From JAQUBU01 sp036677685 (lineage in GTDB: Bacteria; Bacillota; Syntrophomonadia; Syntrophomonadales; Syntrophomonadaceae): a stretch of 42,753 bases of DNA. A program made the translations under genes and the position numbers. Location of the stretch: the NCBI GenBank assembly GCA_036677685.1, contig JAVBWA010000044.1, positions 1 to 42,753 on the forward strand, written 5' to 3'. The notes under the pieces were generated by a model. It made no database searches. It saw only the letters and a list, made by a program, of their open reading frames with translations, and was not told the origin of the DNA. Below are positions 24,056 to 30,463 of the stretch, one piece after another. Each line of letters opens with the position of its first letter. The stretch's first letter is position 1.

Positions 24056-25036
24056 TTATCCCGCAGATTGAGATTCACTGCTTAATACTTCCCACCGTAT
24101 GGGAAGCTTAGATAAATAGGTTTTTATCGTTTGGGCATGTTCCTCATCAATATTAATGATTAAGGAGCCAAGCGCTGTATCTCTATAGTTTTCTAGTTTT
24201 GCCGATACTATCGAAAATTCAACATCCAATTCTTTAACCATGTTTGATAGTATCTTGCTGCTTATAATGTTTTCAATATGGGTAATTTTAATATTCATGC
24301 CATTGCCTGGAACGGGCTCCTCTTCACCCAAAAGGTTGGTAAGTGATTTTGGTTGATTGAAAAATAGGTTGCTGACCTCATCTTGTGCAGAAATCTCGCC
24401 ATCCTCCAGTATCGAAACTCTGTGACAGATTTGTTTTACTATTGACATTTGATGGGTGACAAAGACTATAGCTATTCCGAAAATCGTATTAATTTCTTTC
24501 AGAAGCATAAGAATGGATCGAGTCGTTTTTGGATCTAAGGCGGAAGTAGCTTCATCACACAGCAAAATTCTAGGATTCAAAGATAGTGCTCTGGCAATGG
24601 CCACCCTTTGTTTTTGGCCGCCACTCAGAAACCTCGGTTTCTCATGAATCTTATCTTCAATATCAACAATTTTTAACAATTCTCTAACTCGGCTATCGAT
24701 ATCATTATTTTTGTATCCCCAGCATTTCATGGGTAAAGCAACATTTTGATATACGGATTTTCGCTCCATCAAAGCAAAATTTTGAAATATCATGCCTATG
24801 TTTTTTCTAAAATGCCTTATCTCCTTACTACTGTGCTGCTGTATCTCAAATCCGTCTATTTTTATACTACCGGCATTGTATTTTTCCAAACCATTAACAC
24901 ACCTTAAAAGGGTTGATTTACCAACGCCGCTTCTACCAACTAAACCGTGAATTTCGCTGTCACCTACAGTTAAAGTAATATCCTTTAAAACCACATTTGT
25001 TCCATAAGATTTATATAAGTGATTGATTTCAATCAA
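24056..25036 (-). CDS. metN: MetN-type ABC transporter ATPase
   Basis: 326-aa ATPase. Walker A GRSGVGKST (34-42), signature LSGGQKQRVAIARAL, Walker B ILLCDEATSALDP and H-loop VFVTHQM. The C-terminal about 90 residues form the NIL regulatory domain (VEFSIVSAKLENYRDTALGSL) that senses ligand (methionine) in the MetN family. It starts with TTG behind AAGGTGGG. It lies 82 bp downstream of the methyltransferase-like gene in the same orientation. Confidence 0.9.
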   Translation of the reverse strand: MIEINHLYKSYGTNVVLKDITLTVGDSEIHGLVGRSGVGKSTLLRCVNGLEKYNAGSIKIDGFEIQQHSSKEIRHFRKNIGMIFQNFALMERKSVYQNVALPMKCWGYKNNDIDSRVRELLKIVDIEDKIHEKPRFLSGGQKQRVAIARALSLNPRILLCDEATSALDPKTTRSILMLLKEINTIFGIAIVFVTHQMSIVKQICHRVSILEDGEISAQDEVSNLFFNQPKSLTNLLGEEEPVPGNGMNIKITHIENIISSKILSNMVKELDVEFSIVSAKLENYRDTALGSLIINIDEEHAQTIKTYLSKLPIRWEVLSSESQSAG

Positions 25037-25118
25037 AAGTGACCCACCTTTATATTCCCATCGCTTTATATAATGGTTTCATCTTCCCGTCCAAGTGCCT
25101 ATCTTGCTCTCTATGTAC

Positions 25119-26192
25119 TTATGACCAGCTTTCCGGCTCAAGAGGATATCTGCCATATATTCTTGCCGCATCCATAAAGGCCAGGATATTTTCTGGCGGC
25201 GTATCCGGGGGAACGCCACAGCCTGAAGCTAAAATATAACCTTTGGGGTTGTCATAGGCTTTGCGCAGGCATTCCTTGGATTCAGCATATATCTGTTCAC
25301 GATTGCCCTTCATCAAGGTGTCGACGGGTTTTACATTACCGGTAATGCACACCCGGTCACCTACTGTATTTTTTGCATCTTCTAAATCTATAACGTCATC
25401 CAGGCTCAAAATAGTCGCTCCGATATCTGCCATATCAGACCATATACGACTGCTGTTGCCGCAAATATGCAGCATCGGACCGCTGCCACAGCGGCTCTTA
25501 ACACGGTCAGCACAGATTTTTAAATAGGGTTGGGCAAATTCGCGGAATTGTGCCGCACTGATCAAAGTGCCCGAGGCGACTGGATCGGCCAGGCTGGGCT
25601 TAAAGCCCAAGTCACAGACTGCATCGATATAACGCAGAGCACTTTTGGTTACTAGTTCCAGCAGGCGTTGCACCATCTCGGGATTTCTGCGCAAATCTTT
25701 TAGGAAGTTTTCGGTGCCTCGAATTGCAGCTGCGGCTGTAAATGGACCTCCCGCGGAGCTGCCTATGCCTACTTGATCCCCGATTTTGTCATTAATTCTT
25801 TGGAGCGTTTCCAGAAAAAGCGGCAGTCTTCCGTCGCGATAAGGATCAGCGGGGACCAATCTTGAAAAGTGCTTCCAATCACTTAAAATTGGTTCAGAAA
25901 CATAAGGTATGCCACCATGTGGATAAATCAATTTAGTCCCCATGGCTTCCGCTATTCCAAACAGGCTGGGGCCAATACCAATCGAATCAGCACCATAGGT
26001 GTTAAAGCTTTTAATCTGTCCCTCAGCCATCAACTTTGCAGAATGGCAGTAGTCTGCTATAGGAACACCTATAAGTCGGCAGGCGTGTTCGCCGATCATT
26101 GGCATGCAGGGAATACGATCAATTTCCCGGCCGGCGAAAAATGCTGCCATTCGTTCCTTGGGTGTCATTTCGTCACCAAAAAGCTTATTCAT
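25119..26192 (-). CDS. Uroporphyrinogen-decarboxylase-fold methyltransferase (MtaA/CmuA-like)
   Basis: 357-aa TIM-barrel protein of the UroD superfamily. The zinc ligand pattern of methylcobamide:thiol methyltransferases is visible: HICGNSSR (His and Cys) and SGCGVPPDTP (third Cys) near the C-terminus. The N-terminal KERMAAFFAGREIDRIPC block is typical of MtaA/MtbA/CmuA-like enzymes. True HemE lacks this Cys-based zinc site. The frame runs 40 codons farther upstream, but ATG 26192 has GGGAGA at the right distance. It heads an apparent operon with MetNIQ; no corrinoid protein is in the window. It probably transfers a methyl group from a corrinoid protein to a thiol or pterin acceptor; the precise substrate is unknown. 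Confidence 0.82.
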   Translation of the reverse strand: MNKLFGDEMTPKERMAAFFAGREIDRIPCMPMIGEHACRLIGVPIADYCHSAKLMAEGQIKSFNTYGADSIGIGPSLFGIAEAMGTKLIYPHGGIPYVSEPILSDWKHFSRLVPADPYRDGRLPLFLETLQRINDKIGDQVGIGSSAGGPFTAAAAIRGTENFLKDLRRNPEMVQRLLELVTKSALRYIDAVCDLGFKPSLADPVASGTLISAAQFREFAQPYLKICADRVKSRCGSGPMLHICGNSSRIWSDMADIGATILSLDDVIDLEDAKNTVGDRVCITGNVKPVDTLMKGNREQIYAESKECLRKAYDNPKGYILASGCGVPPDTPPENILAFMDAARIYGRYPLEPESWS

Positions 26193-26380
26193 TAATAATC
26201 TCCCTATTGGCATGCTTGGTCGTTTCACGAAAAATGTCTGCCCAACCAACAAGCTAACACTTTCGAGGGAACCCCGTATTTTGTATATAATTCTAAAACA
26301 AGAAAAAACCATATTATAACTTTAGATAATAATGTGTATATATTTATATTATTGTATTATGACGCATCAAATTATGTCAA
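26193..26380. other. AT-rich region upstream of methyltransferase operon
   Basis: No riboswitch consensus (S-box, cobalamin box) recognised. The region holds the likely promoters for the minus-strand operon and for the small ORF at 26381, but no firm -35/-10 pair could be assigned. Confidence 0.4.
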
Positions 26381-26554
26381 ATGAAAACGAAAAAGACAAG
26401 AAAAGCGCGAACCCCAAAAATCGATATAGAATGTGGCAAGGCTAAAGTAGAAAGAACGGCGGGGTCAAGGGCGGCATCATTCGATTATCAAGAGGTATGG
26501 TATGAACGAGATAATTTCACCGGAGAAATTACATTAGATATTCATTATTTGTAA
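26381..26554 (+). CDS. Possible 57-aa basic protein
   Basis: Open from ATG 26381 to TAA 26554. Residues 1-30 are Lys/Arg-rich (MKTKKTRKARTPK), and residues 33-57 look like real protein (FDYQEVWYERDNFTG, then TLDIHYL). No convincing RBS precedes the ATG. It may be the tail of a lost gene or a small DNA-binding protein. No family recognised. Confidence 0.3.
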   Translation: MKTKKTRKARTPKIDIECGKAKVERTAGSRAASFDYQEVWYERDNFTGEITLDIHYL

Positions 26555-26588
26555 AGTATAAATGTAAGAAATTAAGGGGGTATTTACT

Positions 26589-26864
26589 GTGACTATTCCG
26601 AATAAAGAAATACGACGTGCAAATCGTTTAATAAAAGAAAAGTCCCCGTATTTACTGCAACACGCCTATAATCCCGTTGATTTGTTTGCATGGAGCAACG
26701 AGGCATTTGAAAAGGCGCAAAGTGAAGATAAACCCGTATTCCTCAGCATCGGCTACTCGACTTGTCATTGGTGCCAGTTTCACAAAATAAGACAATTAAA
26801 TAGAGCATATTACATGTCACTCCCGTTTATTTATCAAACGAATAATCAATATATGCCTGTTTGA
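26589..26864 (+). pseudogene. Truncated DUF255 thioredoxin-like protein (copy 2)
   Basis: 91-aa ORF with GTG start behind AAGGGGG. Residues 11-62 match the intact DUF255 protein: NRLIKEKSPYLLQHAYNPV and FLSIGYSTCHWCQ, with both motif cysteines (Cys59, Cys62) present. Homology stops immediately after the CxxC motif and about 28 unrelated residues follow. Its 3' end overlaps the convergent response-regulator gene by 38 bp. Likely a remnant; a short redox-active peptide is a less likely alternative. Confidence 0.8.
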
Positions 26865-27555
26865 CTGTCTTATAAAGTCCTCTGGAGATGGGGATCGGCT
26901 TATTGGAAAAGGTGAAAATATCTTTATCGGTAATACGGTTAATACAATCCATATTCACAATATAGGATCGATGAGGCTTAATGAACCTTTTATCACTCAG
27001 TAAGCTGTTTTCTAGCTGTCTTAATGTTCCCAGGGTTTCCAAGACTTCGCCGCTCGTTAAATGAAAATATAATGTCCGGGCTGCAACCTCGGTATATTCA
27101 ATGTTATGTAAAAATACTTTGGTCAGACTGGTTTTATATTTTATAATGATTTCATGATCTTTTTTATTATTAATATTCGCACAAGCCTTTTCAAGCAGAG
27201 GGAAAAGCCCCTCTTTTTTTATTGGTTTTAAAGAATAATAAAAAGCATCTACCTTATAAGAATCCACGGCAAACTCATGTGACGAGGTCAAAAATATTAT
27301 TTTAGAAATCGAATTTCTTTTTCTAATCTCCGATGCAACTTCAATTCCTGTCATCAGGGGCATTAAAATATCCAAAATAATAATATCAAAGTGAGTGCCA
27401 TCTTCTGTTGCAGCCATAAGCAAATCCAGGCCGTTTCGAAAGGTCTCGTATCGAATGTCATACCGAGAAAAATAAGAAGTTTTAAACGCCTCTACGATTT
27501 GTATGATTTGTTTTAATTCAACTTCATTGTCATCGCAGACAGCAATTTGAAGCAT
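26827..27555 (-). CDS. LytTR-family response regulator (AgrA/ComE type)
   Basis: 242 aa. The receiver domain covers about 1-120 with acidic pocket Asp8-Asp9, phosphoacceptor Asp62 (IILDILMP), Thr90 and Lys110. The LytTR DNA-binding domain covers about 135-242 (YTEVAARTLYFHL, FIKPHRSYIVNMDCI, IPISRGLYKTVKQAY). LytTR regulators bind pairs of 9-bp direct repeats about 21 bp apart, and such repeats lie at 29036-29065. It is downstream of the kinase by 89 bp in the same direction, so they form one operon. Confidence 0.93.
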   Translation of the reverse strand: MLQIAVCDDNEVELKQIIQIVEAFKTSYFSRYDIRYETFRNGLDLLMAATEDGTHFDIIILDILMPLMTGIEVASEIRKRNSISKIIFLTSSHEFAVDSYKVDAFYYSLKPIKKEGLFPLLEKACANINNKKDHEIIIKYKTSLTKVFLHNIEYTEVAARTLYFHLTSGEVLETLGTLRQLENSLLSDKRFIKPHRSYIVNMDCINRITDKDIFTFSNKPIPISRGLYKTVKQAYIDYSFDK

Positions 27556-27644
27556 AAAAACCTCTGGTTAAAGATAGATTAATATATTAATATCATATCA
27601 TTTTGTACTGCGCAGCCCTACATAATTAATGAGAATTTTGCTCC

Positions 27645-28913
27645 CTACAGAATAACGCTTGCCTTAAATATGCGGTCTTCGGTTGTAAAGGAATATATCC
27701 CTCCATATTTCTTCGCTACCGCTGCAATGCTCTTCGTGCCAAGACCATGGTTTTCTTCCGTACCTGCCGGCATGTCGTCAACAAACTGGATCGTGCCATC
27801 GTAGCGATTGCTGACCTGTATTAAGAGCTTGTTATTTTTTGTGCTGGAAACGATATTGATGGTTCTATCCGCTGCATTTTTCATCTTCTGACAAGCGTGA
27901 ATAGCATTCTCTAGAGCATTGGCAAAGATAACGCAAAGATCCATATCGGAAACGACGTTTTTCTCCGGGAGATTAATCTGTGTTTGAACCGCAATCTGTT
28001 CATTTTCAGCATTGGCGATATAGGAAGATAGAATTAAATTGACCGCGTAATTGCTGCAATATTTTTCAACCGCCACATCCTCTATGGTTTTCTCTACCTC
28101 TTTGATATATTCCTGCGCCGCTTCTTTGTTGTTGTCCCCAAGGTAGGAATTGATCAGGTTCAGATGGTGCCGCATGTCGTGGCGGTAAAGCATTGTTTTT
28201 TCTTGGGATTCCGCCAATGCTTCAAAATGAACCTGTGCTGCAGCAATTTGAGTATGTAATAAATTATGTTCATTTTGCATGGTGAGCTGTTCTCTGGTTT
28301 GTCTAAAATATTGCAGAATCAGAAAGTAAGCTGAAAGAGTCAAAATAAAGATCAGAACGGTATTTCTTATCAAATTCGCAATGACTACCTTTTCCAGGTT
28401 ATAGGAACTCACGGTATAAAGCAGCAAAGAATAGGAGAACGGGATCATGCAGAATCCAAGCCAACCTTTATCGGTGTTGCGCAGCATGTAAAGAAATGAC
28501 GGACGGACATACTTGAAAATAATCAGCCAAACAAGCGGATACAGGATATAACAGACGATAATCACCACTTCCTTATTGGAGCCGAAAAAGTACGAAATAA
28601 TGAATCCTACTAAAGTGGTCGACGTTGCGGCAGCCACCATTGTAAAATGGATAAACAATACTTTGACCGGTTTGAATTTTGATATAAACACAAACCCTAA
28701 AAAGACCGGAATTTGAACGAGAAGAGGATATAGTTTCATGAAAGCCGTATACCCTAATTTGTACAAAACGAATCCATCACAAATCAGCAAGACAACTACA
28801 TAAAGCCCCAACAGGAAGCGCTTTTTATTAGTATTAATTTCGCAATCCAATAGTAAATACATCATACTAATCGCAAAAATGATGGCAAGAATTTGCCGTA
28901 TATATTCCATCAT
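27645..28913 (-). CDS. GHKL sensor histidine kinase (AgrC/ComD type)
   Basis: 422 aa. The first about 200 residues contain six or seven membrane helices, as in AgrC-class peptide sensors. A dimerisation helix follows with the H-box RHDMRHHLNLINSYL (His245), then the GHKL ATPase with N-box FANALENAIHAC and G-box GLGTKSIAAVAKKYGG. The frame extends 41 codons farther upstream, but GAGGAGG lies 7 nt before ATG 28913. No agrB or agrD-like gene was found nearby, so the signal is unknown. TATAAT on the minus strand (28993-28998) marks its probable promoter, facing the direct repeats. Confidence 0.93.
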   Translation of the reverse strand: MMEYIRQILAIIFAISMMYLLLDCEINTNKKRFLLGLYVVVLLICDGFVLYKLGYTAFMKLYPLLVQIPVFLGFVFISKFKPVKVLFIHFTMVAAATSTTLVGFIISYFFGSNKEVVIIVCYILYPLVWLIIFKYVRPSFLYMLRNTDKGWLGFCMIPFSYSLLLYTVSSYNLEKVVIANLIRNTVLIFILTLSAYFLILQYFRQTREQLTMQNEHNLLHTQIAAAQVHFEALAESQEKTMLYRHDMRHHLNLINSYLGDNNKEAAQEYIKEVEKTIEDVAVEKYCSNYAVNLILSSYIANAENEQIAVQTQINLPEKNVVSDMDLCVIFANALENAIHACQKMKNAADRTINIVSSTKNNKLLIQVSNRYDGTIQFVDDMPAGTEENHGLGTKSIAAVAKKYGGIYSFTTEDRIFKASVIL

Positions 28914-28992
28914 AGAGTGAACCTCCTCATAATCTTCCAATATTAATTCACTATCGACAAAATAAAAAGCTCCAGTTATTGGCATCGTATCT

Positions 28993-28998
28993 ATTATA
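28993..28998 (-). promoter_or_regulatory. Likely -10 box for the kinase-regulator operon
   Basis: TATAAT on the minus strand. The corresponding -35 position (29016-29021) is only TTTTTT, as expected when an activator bound just upstream compensates. Confidence 0.5.
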
Positions 28999-29034
28999 CT
29001 AAAGACATTTTTTAGAAAAAAGAAAATATTTTTC

Positions 29035-29066
29035 ACATTTCATGACGGAAAACATCCATTTCATGC
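29035..29066. promoter_or_regulatory. Paired CATTTCATG direct repeats, candidate LytTR binding site
   Basis: ACATTTCATG (29035-29044) and CCATTTCATG (29056-29065) are 21 bp apart, two helical turns, in the format used by ComE/AgrA-class regulators. They lie between the minus-strand kinase promoter and a plus-strand TATTAT (29097-29102) for the lipoprotein gene, placed just upstream of both weak -35 regions. Confidence 0.65.
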
Positions 29067-29145
29067 GGACGGCAATTTATTTCACATTTACTTTGTTATT
29101 ATCTAGAAGAAGCCTGACGGCAAAAAAATGTAGAGGAGAATTATA

Positions 29146-29700
29146 ATGAAGAAAATTTTGAGTCTGACGATTACGTTCGCCCTGTTATTGGTAATGGTGA
29201 TTGGCGCTGCGGGCTGTGGCGGAGAGACGAGTACCACCAGCACTGCTCCGAGCGCTACCCCCAGCACAGAACCTAGTTTGGCGGATGTCACCACCGATCA
29301 AGGCATAAGCCTTAAGCTCCCCAGTGATATGACCCTGCTGGAGAATGGCGCCTATGCCAGCACTGATAAAACAGAAGTTTGCACCTTCAGCGTATCACCA
29401 GCTGATGGAAGCCCAATTTCCAGTGTGACTGAAGAAAGCATTTTAGAGGGTTACAAGAGTAAATATGAAAATGTGGCCATGAAAAGCTTTAAAAATGATT
29501 CCCAAATCAATGGTAAAGACGCCGCAATAATACAGTTGACGATGACAACGCCGGCAGGCAAAGATGTCACCATGACACAGGCCATGGTGACGGATAATAC
29601 GAACTATTACATTGTCAGCTTTATGTATCCGACAGGCGGTACAGACGGTGCGCTGGCCAAAAATCTCCAAGCTTGTATTGACAGTATCACCATAAAATAA
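29146..29700 (+). CDS. PsbP/DUF1795-like lipoprotein
   Basis: 184-aa lipoprotein. Signal peptide with lipobox IGAAGC (Cys24), then a Thr/Ser/Pro linker (residues 28-45), then one beta-rich domain to the end. ISLKLPSDMTLLENG, KDAAIIQLTMTTPAGK and MTQAMVTDNTNYYIVSF give the alternating pattern of PsbP-like/DUF1795 folds. Anchored outside the membrane. GAGGAG is well placed before the ATG. It is divergent from the LytTR/GHKL operon and preceded by the direct repeats, so it is a likely target. Function unknown. Confidence 0.85.
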   Translation: MKKILSLTITFALLLVMVIGAAGCGGETSTTSTAPSATPSTEPSLADVTTDQGISLKLPSDMTLLENGAYASTDKTEVCTFSVSPADGSPISSVTEESILEGYKSKYENVAMKSFKNDSQINGKDAAIIQLTMTTPAGKDVTMTQAMVTDNTNYYIVSFMYPTGGTDGALAKNLQACIDSITIK

Positions 29701-29709
29701 ACTGACTTT

Positions 29710-29743
29710 CAAAGCCTCGACCGTATGCTTGGCCGGGGCTTTG
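29710..29743 (+). terminator. Hairpin after lipoprotein gene
   Basis: CAAAGCCTCGACC pairs with GGCCGGGGCTTTG (one mismatch, one G-T), 9 bp after the stop codon. It is followed by ATATAGC and not a T tract, so termination would be imperfect and may allow read-through. Confidence 0.55.
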
Positions 29744-29764
29744 ATATAGCATCTCCGCCTCTTT

Positions 29765-29794
29765 TAATTCATGACTAATAAACACATCTCATGC
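29765..29794. promoter_or_regulatory. Second, variant pair of the CATTTCATG direct repeats
   Basis: TAATTCATG (29765-29773) and CATCTCATG (29785-29793) spaced 20 bp, with the right repeat continuing CGGATGGC like the first site (CGGACGGC at 29066-29073). It sits just before the SHOCT gene. Only 28 bp separates it from the start codon, leaving little space for a separate promoter. Confidence 0.5.
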
Positions 29795-29821
29795 GGATGG
29801 CGAAATGGTTGAGGAGTTTTT

Positions 29822-30163
29822 GTGTTTATAATGACACGAATATCAGGGCAGCAAGATATAACTTGTAGCTTTAAGCTTATCCTGTATCTTTCTAATCCTT
29901 GTTGGGATCAGGTGGAATCCAGTGCCGGGTCAATCAGTGCTCGTGAATACATGTTTCAGCAGGAGTACCTTGAGCATTTGGCCAAGCTTCACGTGGTTAC
30001 AGCCGCTTTAACCGCTATTATGGGCGCAGATGATGCGGATGACGCGCTAAGCAGCGCAGATTCTAAAGCTGAGGATATCTTGAAGTTCAAGGAATTATTG
30101 GACGGAGGCATTATTACGCAGGAAGAATTCGATGCCAAGAAAAAACAACTGTTAGGCATCTAA
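29822..30163 (+). CDS. SHOCT-domain small protein
   Basis: 113 aa. The C-terminal 30 residues (ILKFKELLDGGIITQEEFDA onward) are a textbook SHOCT motif, a short helix pair found at ends of small Gram-positive proteins and thought to mediate oligomerisation. Residues 43-80 (REYMFQQEYLEHLAKLHVV) are helical and common in SHOCT proteins of Clostridia. The first 40 residues look less conserved; the true start might be downstream at ATG 29952, but only the GTG at 29822 has an RBS (GAGGAG). A variant of the LytTR direct repeats lies directly upstream. Confidence 0.75.
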   Translation: MFIMTRISGQQDITCSFKLILYLSNPCWDQVESSAGSISAREYMFQQEYLEHLAKLHVVTAALTAIMGADDADDALSSADSKAEDILKFKELLDGGIITQEEFDAKKKQLLGI

Positions 30164-30190
30164 ACCGGTTACTTGACGGAGCAACCAAAA

Positions 30191-30240
30191 CCCCGTAGGC
30201 AGAGCCGAATCACTCAAGCTCGGCTACGGGGCTTATTTTT
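30191..30240 (+). terminator. Intrinsic terminator after SHOCT gene
   Basis: CCCCGTAG (30191-30198) and GCCGA pair with TCGGCTACGGGG (30220-30231), with a small bulge, then TTATTTTT. It is 28 bp past the stop codon. Confidence 0.8.
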
Positions 30241-30241
30241 G

Positions 30242-30259
30242 TGGGGCGAGGATGCTTTT
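30242..30259 (+). pseudogene. 18-bp DUF255 scrap
   Basis: TGGGGCGAGGATGCTTTT is identical to 30554-30571 in the intact DUF255 gene (codons for WGEDAF). It lies beside the kinase relic at 30278-30340. No longer ORF survives. Confidence 0.5.
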
Positions 30260-30277
30260 TGTAAACAGCTCCATCCC

Positions 30278-30340
30278 TTACAGAATAATGCTCGCTTTAA
30301 AGTACCTGCCCTCGGCTTGAAACGAATACACGATATTGTT
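30278..30340 (-). pseudogene. GHKL kinase C-terminal relic
   Basis: Minus-strand reading YSFQAEGRYFKASIIL-stop matches the C-terminus of the intact kinase (YSFTTEDRIFKASVIL-stop at 27645). DNA similarity continues through the stop codon. Only about 17 codons remain. It shows that a second kinase gene of the same kind once lay here. Confidence 0.75.
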
Positions 30341-30463
30341 ACAACAAAATTTGTAAAATAACATCAAGCGAAGCATTTGCATTTCGAGACATTGAATAAA
30401 ATGCGTATTTGCATGGAAATGATATTACCAGTAGTTAAATTCTATTACAGGGGGTGTATCCTT

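Noticed and set aside
26193..26588. S-box or cobalamin riboswitch upstream of the MtaA-like/MetNIQ operon
   Set aside because: No recognisable conserved core of either class on the minus strand.
28914..29145. AgrD-like signal peptide gene near the GHKL kinase
   Set aside because: No short ORF with RBS and an amphipathic leader or Cys/Ser ring pattern was seen; the space is used by promoters and repeats.
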